Part shown: positions 1 to 6,143 of the stretch, one piece after another
Layout of the letters: every line of letters begins with the position of its first letter
Numbering within the stretch: position 1 is the stretch's first letter
Assembly: GCA_021848375.1 (NCBI GenBank)
Contig: JAJZUR010000024.1
Span: 1 to 14,781, forward strand
DNA: 14,781 nucleotides
Direction of reading: 5' to 3'
Origin: Pseudomonadota bacterium
GTDB taxonomy: Bacteria > Pseudomonadota > Gammaproteobacteria > UBA6186 > Azoamicaceae
Notes under the pieces: model-generated
Databases searched by the model: none
What the model was told of the DNA's origin: nothing
Seen by the model: only the letters and a program-made list of their open reading frames with translations
Translations under genes and position numbers: made by a program

Positions 1-700
1 CTAAAGATTTAGACATCTTCTGTACCCCATCAGTTCCTTCTAACAAAGGAAATGTCATAATCACCTGCGGTTTTTGGCTATAGTGTTTTTGTAATTCTCT
101 ACCCATTAATAAATTAAATTTTTGATCAGTTCCGCCAATTTCAATGTCTGCCTCCACCGCAACCGAATCATAGCCTTGAATTAAGGGATATAAAAATTCA
201 TGGATAGCAATGGGTTGCTCTGCCTGATAGCGAGTTTTAAAATCTTCGCGCTCTAGCATTCGCGCAACGGTATATTGCGCTGATAACTTAACTAAACCCT
301 GTGTACCCAGTTTATCCAACCATTCCGAGTTGTTACGTAATTCAATTTTTTTAGGATCAGGATCAAGGATCTTAAAAACTTGTTCCTTATATGTGTTTGC
401 ATTCTTAATAATTTCTTCTAATAATAATGGTTTCCTGGTTACATTCCGCCCGGTGGGATCTCCAATCATGGCTGTAAAATCACCAATGATTAAAACTACT
501 TTATGACCCAAGTCTTGAAACTGTCTTAATTTATTGAGTAGTATGGTATGTCCGAGATGAATATCAGGCGCTGTGGGATCAAATCCAGCCTTTATGCGTA
601 GAGATTTGCCGCTAGTTAACAAATTGATAAATTCTTGCTCAATTAAGATTTCTTCTGCGCCGCGCTTCAGTAACACTAAGACTTCATCTTTATTCTTCAT
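1..700 (-). CDS. tyrS: tyrosyl-tRNA synthetase, type 2 (TyrZ-like), 3' end outside the window
   Basis: This cytoplasmic enzyme charges tRNA-Tyr with tyrosine, using ATP. Reading the minus strand from the ATG at 700-698 gives 233 codons with no stop. The class I signature HLGH is at residues 48-51, the tyrosine-pocket sequence GGTDQKFNLL at about 189-198, and KMSKS at 228-232, directly at the window edge. The anticodon-binding and S4-like C-terminal parts, about 40% of a usual 400-residue protein, therefore lie outside. The KMSKS form, rather than the KFGKT of E. coli TyrS, and the sequence QKFNLLMGR point to the second bacterial TyrRS type. An AGG lies four bases before the start. The gene is divergent from the mepM-like gene, as in Pseudomonas. 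Only the 3' truncation by the window is odd. Confidence 0.96.
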   Translation of the reverse strand, partial: MKNKDEVLVLLKRGAEEILIEQEFINLLTSGKSLRIKAGFDPTAPDIHLGHTILLNKLRQFQDLGHKVVLIIGDFTAMIGDPTGRNVTRKPLLLEEIIKNANTYKEQVFKILDPDPKKIELRNNSEWLDKLGTQGLVKLSAQYTVARMLEREDFKTRYQAEQPIAIHEFLYPLIQGYDSVAVEADIEIGGTDQKFNLLMGRELQKHYSQKPQVIMTFPLLEGTDGVQKMSKSL

Positions 701-788
701 AGACCTATCACCATAAAATTAGCAATTGTTGCTTCCCATTTTTACAAGACTATGATACTTATTAACCCTAGAGACTTTTAAGCATGCT

Positions 789-817
789 TTGACCCTGCTT
801 AAAGTGCAAACTATCTT
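789..817 (+). promoter_or_regulatory. candidate sigma-70 promoter for the mepM-anmK unit
   Basis: TTGACC at 789-794 and TATCTT at 812-817 are separated by 17 bases. The -35 matches consensus at five of six positions and the -10 at four. A perfect 6-bp inverted repeat, CTATCT-TAAT-AGATAG (811-826), covers the -10 and could be an operator. This is a pattern match only, and no other promoter of similar quality was seen in the divergent tyrS/mepM gap (701-930). Confidence 0.4.
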
Positions 818-930
818 AATAGATAGAGGCATATAAGGTATACAACTTTGTTGTTTAACTAATAAATTCACCAACAACATAGGTAACGACGACAACAGTG
901 AAGCTTGATTATAAACCAAAGGCGAGACAG

Positions 931-2316
931 ATGGGATCGCCGATATTGAAAAGAACCATTCACGTAAGCTTAGGCTTCACGGCTTTTATTTGCTTGGTAT
1001 TGGTACTATCAGTATCGCTTAGAAAATCCACTAAATCCTATAACTCATTGCAAATTCCTATCGCAATGTCACCCCTCTCAACATCAGCAGAACCCACTGC
1101 TCTAACAGCGGACACGGTATTACAACCACTCGCAACGCTTGCGACCACCCCGATTGAAGAACCCGTGGCAAAGGAATTGGAAGAAGAAACTCCTCAAAAT
1201 TGGCAAACCGTTAAAATCAAAGAAAAGGACACGTTATCTAAAATCTTCACGCGCCTTGGCGTCTCAACCAAAGACATACATGAAATTATGACATCTGATC
1301 CTGCCTCTAAACCACTTGCTGGCTTAAAACCAGGACAAACACTGAAAGTCCACATTAATGAAGAGCAGCAAGTCGAAGGGTTAACGCTTGAAATGGCACC
1401 CGGCAACACCTTATACGTTTGGCGTAAAGAAGAAGGGTTTCAGATAGAACAAAAAGTCGTCCCTTTAGAAAAGAAACTCGCCTTTGGTAAAGGGGAAATT
1501 CAAAATTCTTTATTTTCCGCTGGCAAACGCGCAGGGCTAGATCATCAAGTACTTTCCCAGATGGTAGAAATTTTTGGCTGGAATATCGATTTTGCATTAG
1601 ATCTTCAACCCAATGACACCTTTCGCGTCTTATATGAAGAAAAATGTTTAGATGGAGAACGAATCCAAACTGGCAACATTCTGGCTGCTGAAATAGTGAA
1701 CGGCGGTAAAAAACATCAAGCCGTACGTTATCAAGATAAGAAGGCCGGGCTTTCTGGATACTATACTCCTGAAGGTTATGGCATGCATCAAGCGTTCTTG
1801 CGTGCTCCGCTTAATTTTACCCGCATCAGTTCCCACTTTGGTAATCGGCATCATCCCATTTTACATCGCCTGCGCAACCACAAAGGAACCGATTATTCAG
1901 CACCACACGGTACTCCAGTACAAGCAACCGGAGATGGAAAAGTGATTTTCATGGGGAAACGTGGCGGATATGGCAACGTGGTTGAATTACAACATGGCGC
2001 AAGATACTCAACTTTATACGCACATTTATCACGATTTCCCAAAAATCTGCGCAACGGCGCCGAAGTCAAACAAGGCCAAGTGATTGGATTTGTTGGCCAT
2101 ACCGGACTTGCAACGGGTGATCACTTACACTATGAGTTTAGAATCGGCGGGATTCATCACAATCCATTAACGGTTGCGCTCCCCAGAAAAAATTCTATCC
2201 CTGCCAAACAAAAGCCACACTTTATTGCACATGCCAAAGAAATGTTACATTTGTTAGACATGCATGAACATAAAGTTGAAGTGGCTTTTAGTGATAACAT
2301 TCTGGTGAATGAGTAA
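931..2316 (+). CDS. mepM: MepM/YebA-like murein DD-endopeptidase, M23 family
   Basis: This is a predicted periplasmic, inner-membrane-anchored metallopeptidase that cuts peptidoglycan cross-links during wall growth. Residues are numbered from a GTG at 898. One membrane segment lies at about 22-40, then a low-complexity linker, a LysM/OapA-like domain at about 101-152 (DTLSKIFTRLGVS, LKPGQTLKV), and an M23 (LytM) domain at about 305-425. The zinc ligands are visible: H328 and D332 in HKGTD, and H409 and H411 in HLHYE. I prefer the ATG at 931 (461 residues) because AAAGG ends eight bases before it. The GTG at 898 (472 residues) has only a distant AGG. The gene overlaps anmK by 8 bases, so the two are co-transcribed, and the same pair is adjacent in Pseudomonas. 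The intact zinc site means it should be an active enzyme, unlike EnvC/NlpD activators. Confidence 0.92.
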   Translation: MGSPILKRTIHVSLGFTAFICLVLVLSVSLRKSTKSYNSLQIPIAMSPLSTSAEPTALTADTVLQPLATLATTPIEEPVAKELEEETPQNWQTVKIKEKDTLSKIFTRLGVSTKDIHEIMTSDPASKPLAGLKPGQTLKVHINEEQQVEGLTLEMAPGNTLYVWRKEEGFQIEQKVVPLEKKLAFGKGEIQNSLFSAGKRAGLDHQVLSQMVEIFGWNIDFALDLQPNDTFRVLYEEKCLDGERIQTGNILAAEIVNGGKKHQAVRYQDKKAGLSGYYTPEGYGMHQAFLRAPLNFTRISSHFGNRHHPILHRLRNHKGTDYSAPHGTPVQATGDGKVIFMGKRGGYGNVVELQHGARYSTLYAHLSRFPKNLRNGAEVKQGQVIGFVGHTGLATGDHLHYEFRIGGIHHNPLTVALPRKNSIPAKQKPHFIAHAKEMLHLLDMHEHKVEVAFSDNILVNE

Positions 2317-3427
2317 TTTATTCATTGGTACCATTTCTGGTACTAGCATGGATGCCATCGATGTCGCCTTAGTCGATTTTTCAGATCAAAGCCCTAAACT
2401 CCTCGGTGCAATCAGTTTTCCCATTCCTAAAGAATTTAAAGATAAGTGTTTCAATATTACGCAGACAGGGCAATGTTTACTGGATGAATATTGTCAATTA
2501 GATATGGTTGCCGGTTCATTATTCAGTGATGCGATCTTAAGCTTACTTAAAGCGGCTAACATTTCCGCAAAAAAAATTCGAGCGATTGGTAGCCACGGCC
2601 AAAATATTCGACACTGCCCAAATGCAAATCCTCCCTTCACTTTGCAAATTGGTAACCCCAATCTTATTGCTGAAAAAACAGGCATTACAACCATTGCTGA
2701 CTTTCGCAATCGAGATATCATTGGCGGTGGACAAGGCGCGCCATTAGCACCTGGCTTTCATGCCAGCGTGTTTCGAAGCTCCGCTGAAAATAGAATTATC
2801 GTCAATATCGGTGGGATAAGTAACATTACAAACCTACCGATGGATCTCAACATTCCGATTACTGGATTTGATACGGGGCCTGGAAACGGTTTAATGGATG
2901 CCTGGATCCAACAACAACGTCAGTTGCCGTTTGATGAAAATGGACAATTTGCCAAAAGTGGTACAGTCAATAGACCATTGTTACAATTTTGCTTAGAAGA
3001 TCCATATTTCTTAAAATACCCGCCCAAAAGCACTGGGAGAGAATATTTTAACCTTGATTGGTTAAACCAAAAAATAAACGCTAGTCAAAGCTCAAATTTT
3101 CTGGCCGAGGATATTCAAGCAACTCTGTTAGCTTTAACCACACAGTCTATTGCCAACGCCATTTTGCAATATGGCTCCAAAAATCCCAGCATCTTTGTTT
3201 GCGGCGGCGGCGTGCAAAATCAATTCTTAATGGAAGAGCTCGCAAATCGCTTACAACACCCTGTCAACAGTACAGAAAAATTAGGCATTGCGCCAGATTG
3301 GGTTGAAGCCATCTTGTTTGCTTGGCTCGCCAAGCAAACACTAGAAGGTAAACCAGGAAATTGTCCTTCGGTAACAGGCGCTAAGAATCCCGTTATATTA
3401 GGGGGAATTTTTGGGTATCAGCCCTAG
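2309..3427 (+). CDS. anmK: anhydro-N-acetylmuramic acid kinase
   Basis: AnmK phosphorylates and opens 1,6-anhydro-MurNAc to MurNAc-6-phosphate, returning murein turnover products to metabolism in the cytoplasm. All family signatures are present in the 372 residues, the normal length: GTISGTSMDAID (residues 7-18, ATP site), GSHGQN (94-99), ADFRNRDIIGGGQGAPLAPG (130-149), NIGGISNI (166-173), and the catalytic Asp in FDTGPGN (D188). CGGGVQNQFLMEEL near 300 is the second nucleotide-site segment. The ATG lies inside the last codons of the upstream peptidase gene, which fits translational coupling and a shared role in cell-wall turnover. Its TAG stop lies in a CTAG shared with the stop of the convergent erpA. 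Confidence 0.97.
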   Translation: MSNLFIGTISGTSMDAIDVALVDFSDQSPKLLGAISFPIPKEFKDKCFNITQTGQCLLDEYCQLDMVAGSLFSDAILSLLKAANISAKKIRAIGSHGQNIRHCPNANPPFTLQIGNPNLIAEKTGITTIADFRNRDIIGGGQGAPLAPGFHASVFRSSAENRIIVNIGGISNITNLPMDLNIPITGFDTGPGNGLMDAWIQQQRQLPFDENGQFAKSGTVNRPLLQFCLEDPYFLKYPPKSTGREYFNLDWLNQKINASQSSNFLAEDIQATLLALTTQSIANAILQYGSKNPSIFVCGGGVQNQFLMEELANRLQHPVNSTEKLGIAPDWVEAILFAWLAKQTLEGKPGNCPSVTGAKNPVILGGIFGYQP

Positions 3428-3798
3428 TTATTTGCTGCCTCTTCTTTTAACGAAAAAGACGATCCACAACCACAGGTGGTTTCGGCATTAGGATTTTGAA
3501 CAATAAACTGCGATCCCTTTAATCCTTCTGTATAATCAACCACCGCGTTTTGTAAATAAGGCGCACTCATAGCATCTACAACGATTGAAATTGAATCCCG
3601 TTGAATGACGATATCATCGGCCTCGACAGTTTCGCTCAATGCAAAACCATACTGAAACCCCGAACAACCACCGCCAACAATGTAGATCCGCAGTTTAAGA
3701 TTATCATTGCCATTGGCTGCAATTAGGCTTTTTACCTTGGCTGTCGCGGCATCGGTAAATGTGATAGGATCGGCTGTTCGTATTTCGTGTGTATTCAT
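3424..3798 (-). CDS. erpA: ErpA, A-type iron-sulfur cluster insertion protein
   Basis: ErpA carries [4Fe-4S]/[2Fe-2S] clusters from the assembly scaffold to target enzymes in the cytoplasm. The 124-residue protein aligns well with the family, with FTDAA near residue 14, GGGCSGFQYGF at 42-52 and TCGCGSSFS at 108-116. The three cluster-binding cysteines are C45, C109 and C111. The phrase LKLRIYIVGGGCSGFQYG and the length favour ErpA over IscA or SufA. The start at 3798 has no Shine-Dalgarno sequence, but a promoter-like pair ends only 7 bases upstream, which suggests leaderless translation. The gene is convergent with anmK (4-base overlap) and divergent from the unknown gene at 3936. Confidence 0.95.
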   Translation of the reverse strand: MNTHEIRTADPITFTDAATAKVKSLIAANGNDNLKLRIYIVGGGCSGFQYGFALSETVEADDIVIQRDSISIVVDAMSAPYLQNAVVDYTEGLKGSQFIVQNPNAETTCGCGSSFSLKEEAANN

Positions 3799-3805
3799 GT
3801 TGAAA

Positions 3806-3834
3806 ATTATTGCTGATTTTACGAGTTAAGTCAA
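3806..3834 (-). promoter_or_regulatory. candidate erpA promoter giving a leaderless mRNA
   Basis: Read on the minus strand, TTGACT (3834-3829), a 17-base spacer and AATAAT (3811-3806) make a good sigma-70 match, five of six bases in each box. The A of the erpA ATG is base 3798, so a normal transcription start would fall on or just before the start codon. No purine-rich ribosome site is visible before the ATG. Confidence 0.5.
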
Positions 3835-3837
3835 CAA

Positions 3838-3868
3838 CCTATATAGGATATACCTTATAGGATATATC
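3838..3868. repeat. short tandem/palindromic AT-rich cluster between erpA and the 3936 gene
   Basis: The 11-mer TATAGGATATA occurs twice, at 3842-3852 and 3856-3866 (14-base period). The block starts with the perfect palindrome CCTATATAGG (3838-3847) and ends with the palindrome GATATATC (3861-3868). It lies just upstream of the predicted erpA -35, where an operator for the divergent promoters could sit. No known regulator site is recognised. Confidence 0.4.
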
Positions 3869-3935
3869 TAATGTCTTGTTTTGGGTACTTTTTTATGATA
3901 TTTTAACGCCTTAATAATATTTTTGGAGAGTGTCT

Positions 3936-4790
3936 ATGCTAACAGCTAAAAAAAATCCACCAACCATTATCTTGTCCTTTAGAGGTTGTCATACCGACTC
4001 TTTACCGGCTAAATTAGTCCAAGAGACCTTAAAATATTTTAAAAATAATCTTCCGTCTATCCCTGTAACGCTTTGTTTTGAAGGCGATCCCAATATTAAT
4101 TTAGATCAGCATATTGACAACATAAAAACAAAATGTGATTACGGAATCAGTCGATTTCCAGGTAAACCGTATGAACACGCCGAGAAAGAACATGATCTTG
4201 CGGTCTTTTGGCTACTCAAAACAGCCCGAGTGTTTAAAACTAATTTTATTCTGAGTGATCTTCCCGGGATAAATGAAATCCCAATAGGCGATCCGCGTGC
4301 TACAACGAAACGATCTGAACGAGAAACTAAAATGGCGGAAGCTTTAATTAACATGGCAAATACAACCGGTGGTATTGTGATCGATTTCGGCGGCATTAAT
4401 CACACATCCCCTATACAACAATTATTAAAAAAATCTCCTAAAATTAGCGACCCTATCGAAACACATTTTTATTGTGTCTATTCAGCAGCAGCGCAATCAG
4501 AAATCCCTGCGCAGCTGAGCCTTCTTCAATTTCAAAGCCCCGAAAAACCTTCACAATTATATCCCTATGGGCTTGAATTTTTAACGACATCCCTGCAAGA
4601 CGAGCATATTCTGTTGAATAGCTTTACTAATAAACTTAAAGAATTTGTTAAAACACAACTTAACAAGAACACCGAAGCTACGCCTTTGATAATACCTGCA
4701 TATACTGCAACGGCTACAACTTCATCTACCGCAACAAACACTTCATTAGAAGAAAAATCTCATAATCCAACGGCATTGGAAAAGCCCTAA
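3936..4790 (+). CDS. unknown protein with TraB/EreA/ChaN-like motif set
   Basis: I do not recognise this gene by name. The 284 residues have no signal peptide or membrane segment. A motif series recalls the TraB/PrgY–EreA–ChaN–Tiki superfamily: a strand ending in RGCHTDS (H19), a second strand with a Glu (CFEGD, E49), an ERETKMAEAL helix (R129, M133), and a strand ending in GGINH (residues 152-156). In that superfamily paired GxxH motifs, a Glu and an Arg form the active centre. Here the first motif is GCH rather than GxxH, so the assignment is tentative. The last 45 residues are Thr/Ala-rich and end in an acidic stretch (SLEEKSHNPTALEKP). The ATG at 3936 was chosen because GGAGAG ends five bases upstream; a GTG at 3930 would overlap that site. 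A weak promoter candidate is TTGTTT (3876) with TATTTT (3899). hemJ starts 28 bases downstream, probably in the same transcript. Confidence 0.85.
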   Translation: MLTAKKNPPTIILSFRGCHTDSLPAKLVQETLKYFKNNLPSIPVTLCFEGDPNINLDQHIDNIKTKCDYGISRFPGKPYEHAEKEHDLAVFWLLKTARVFKTNFILSDLPGINEIPIGDPRATTKRSERETKMAEALINMANTTGGIVIDFGGINHTSPIQQLLKKSPKISDPIETHFYCVYSAAAQSEIPAQLSLLQFQSPEKPSQLYPYGLEFLTTSLQDEHILLNSFTNKLKEFVKTQLNKNTEATPLIIPAYTATATTSSTATNTSLEEKSHNPTALEKP

Positions 4791-4818
4791 TTTAATCTTA
4801 ACCATCAAGGATGAACTT

Positions 4819-5244
4819 ATGTTATGGATCAAAGCCTTTCACATTATTGCCATGGTGACCTGGTTTAGCGGGATATTCTATCTGCCCCGTCTTTTTGTTT
4901 ACCATGCCATGAGTACGGATAAAATCAGTCAAGATCGCTTCAAGATCATGGAACGAAAATTGTATTATGGCATAATGACACCCGGTGCAATGATGACCAT
5001 ACTGCTTGGAATTTGGTTATTATATGCCTACACCTGGGAGATTTATAAACATTCGTTATGGTTACATGCCAAACTGGGTTTGGTGTTTATTTTAACTATA
5101 TTTCATTTATATTGTGGATACTTACGAAAGCAATTTCAGCAAGACAAAAACCGGCATGACCATGTTTTTTATCGTTGGCTGAATGAATTTCCCGTGTTAC
5201 TTTTAATAGGAATTGTGCTATTGGCTGTATTAAAGCCTTTTTGA
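4819..5244 (+). CDS. hemJ: HemJ, protoporphyrinogen IX oxidase (membrane)
   Basis: HemJ oxidises protoporphyrinogen IX to protoporphyrin IX, the step before iron insertion in heme synthesis, in the inner membrane. The 141-residue protein has the usual length and four hydrophobic helices (about 3-22, 52-71, 82-100, 122-140). H8 in the first helix and K85 in LHAKLG match the conserved His and Lys known to matter for the family. WFSGIFYLPRLFVYH (15-29), ERKLYYGIMTPG (45-56) and RWLNEFP (119-125) are further signatures. AAGGA lies seven to eight bases before the ATG. It follows the unknown gene by 28 bases and faces the rubredoxin gene. HemL, from an earlier step of the same pathway, is encoded less than 1 kb downstream. 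Confidence 0.93.
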   Translation: MLWIKAFHIIAMVTWFSGIFYLPRLFVYHAMSTDKISQDRFKIMERKLYYGIMTPGAMMTILLGIWLLYAYTWEIYKHSLWLHAKLGLVFILTIFHLYCGYLRKQFQQDKNRHDHVFYRWLNEFPVLLLIGIVLLAVLKPF

Positions 5245-5248
5245 CTGG

Positions 5249-5268
5249 ATCCCCGCTTTCGCGGGGAT
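5249..5268. repeat. GC-rich palindrome between hemJ and rubredoxin, REP-like or bidirectional terminator
   Basis: ATCCCCGC (5249-5256), loop TTTC and GCGGGGAT (5261-5268) form a perfect 8-bp stem five bases after the hemJ stop, between two convergent genes. Neither side has a T-run, so it is not a classical intrinsic terminator. The unit with its flanks (CTGG…GATGAC) resembles dispersed palindromes found in many proteobacterial intergenic regions. No second intergenic copy is present in this window. Confidence 0.6.
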
Positions 5269-5280
5269 GACTGAACTTCT

Positions 5281-5457
5281 TTATGTAACCGTCGAAATTT
5301 CCATCATTTCAAAGTCGGATTTGGTTGCACCACATTCAGGACAACGCCAGTTCGGCGGAATGTCTTCCCACCGCGTTCCCGCTGCAATGCCTTCTTCTGG
5401 CAAACCTTCTTCTTCGCTGTAGATAAATCCACACAATAAACACATATATTTTTTCAT
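5281..5457 (-). CDS. rubredoxin
   Basis: This is a small cytoplasmic electron carrier with one iron bound by four cysteines. Translation from the ATG at 5457-5455 gives 58 residues with the two knuckles CLLCG (C6, C9) and CPECG (C39, C42). The family core (G)TRWEDIPPNWRCPECGATKSDF is present in pieces from residue 27 to 49, and 58 residues is close to the usual 53-55. The ATG overlaps the TAA of the upstream RRM gene by one base (TAATG), so translation is probably coupled. A GAGAGAG stretch lies about six to seven bases upstream. The electron donor and acceptor cannot be told from this window; no rubredoxin reductase or alkane hydroxylase gene is nearby. Confidence 0.95.
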   Translation of the reverse strand: MKKYMCLLCGFIYSEEEGLPEEGIAAGTRWEDIPPNWRCPECGATKSDFEMMEISTVT

Positions 5458-6032
5458 TATGCACTCTCTCGCTCTTTTGCAAAATTAACTTGGATTTGAC
5501 GCCCTTTAAATTCCGTGCCATGTAAAGCCATAGCGCTTTCGGCATCTTCCTTAGAAACAAAAGTCACAAAACCAAAACCTCGTGCTTTTCCGGTATAACG
5601 GTTAACCGGAATATTAACAAATTCTACTTGTCCGTATGGAGAAAAATGCGCAGCAAGCTCCGCTTCGGTTGCTGCATAATCAATATTACCGACGTACAAC
5701 TTATGTTGTGGTTCAGATATTTGAGAAGCAGTAGACGAAGATTGCATTGCCCCTGCAGCAGAAGATGATGACATAGCTTGTGACGCAGATGATATCGGTT
5801 CATCGACATATTCCATATCCGCTAATTCAGCAAGCAATCGATTAGAACGACGTAATTCATTGACAATCAAACTCAATTGATGATTCGCCTCAACTTGACG
5901 CTTTAAAGACTCATCTACTTTCGTCATCGCTCGATTTTGTTTTTTCGTGAAGTCGTAATAGATCCCAAAAATGACAATCATCACGCCTAAAGACAATAAA
6001 AAATTTAGATCCACTGGATTCAATATTTCCAT
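5457..6032 (-). CDS. membrane-anchored RRM-type RNA-binding protein
   Basis: With the ATG at 6032 the protein has 191 residues. A single hydrophobic helix at about 10-26 (FLLSLGVMIVIFGIYYDF) is followed by a charged region predicted to be helical or coiled (30-72), then a Ser/Ala-rich linker (80-107), and one RNA recognition motif at about 111-186. RNP2 is LYVGNI (112-117) and RNP1 is RGFGFVTF (151-158), with the aromatic RNA-stacking positions kept. The likely topology is an inner-membrane anchor with the RRM in the cytoplasm. The start at 6032 was chosen because GAGAGGT ends nine bases upstream; an in-frame ATG at 6050 overlaps that site. It is coupled to the rubredoxin gene by TAATG and divergent from hemL. 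RNA targets are unknown. The domain resembles the glycine-rich RRM protein at 12307. Confidence 0.88.
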   Translation of the reverse strand: MEILNPVDLNFLLSLGVMIVIFGIYYDFTKKQNRAMTKVDESLKRQVEANHQLSLIVNELRRSNRLLAELADMEYVDEPISSASQAMSSSSAAGAMQSSSTASQISEPQHKLYVGNIDYAATEAELAAHFSPYGQVEFVNIPVNRYTGKARGFGFVTFVSKEDAESAMALHGTEFKGRQIQVNFAKERESA

Positions 6033-6143
6033 TTTAAATATACCTCTCATCTATATAAGAACATTAAATAACTTAACGATTGTTGTATTCCCACGCCAAG
6101 CAGTTTAAGATTTACTGCATCATTTCGCCAGAGGAAAATTTTC

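Noticed and set aside
849..879. Inverted repeat TGTTGTT / AACAACA in the mepM leader
   Set aside because: A 7-bp AT-rich stem with a 17-base loop is weak and could easily be chance.
3930..3935. GTG start two codons upstream for the unknown gene
   Set aside because: The GTG overlaps the GGAGAG ribosome site that serves the ATG at 3936.
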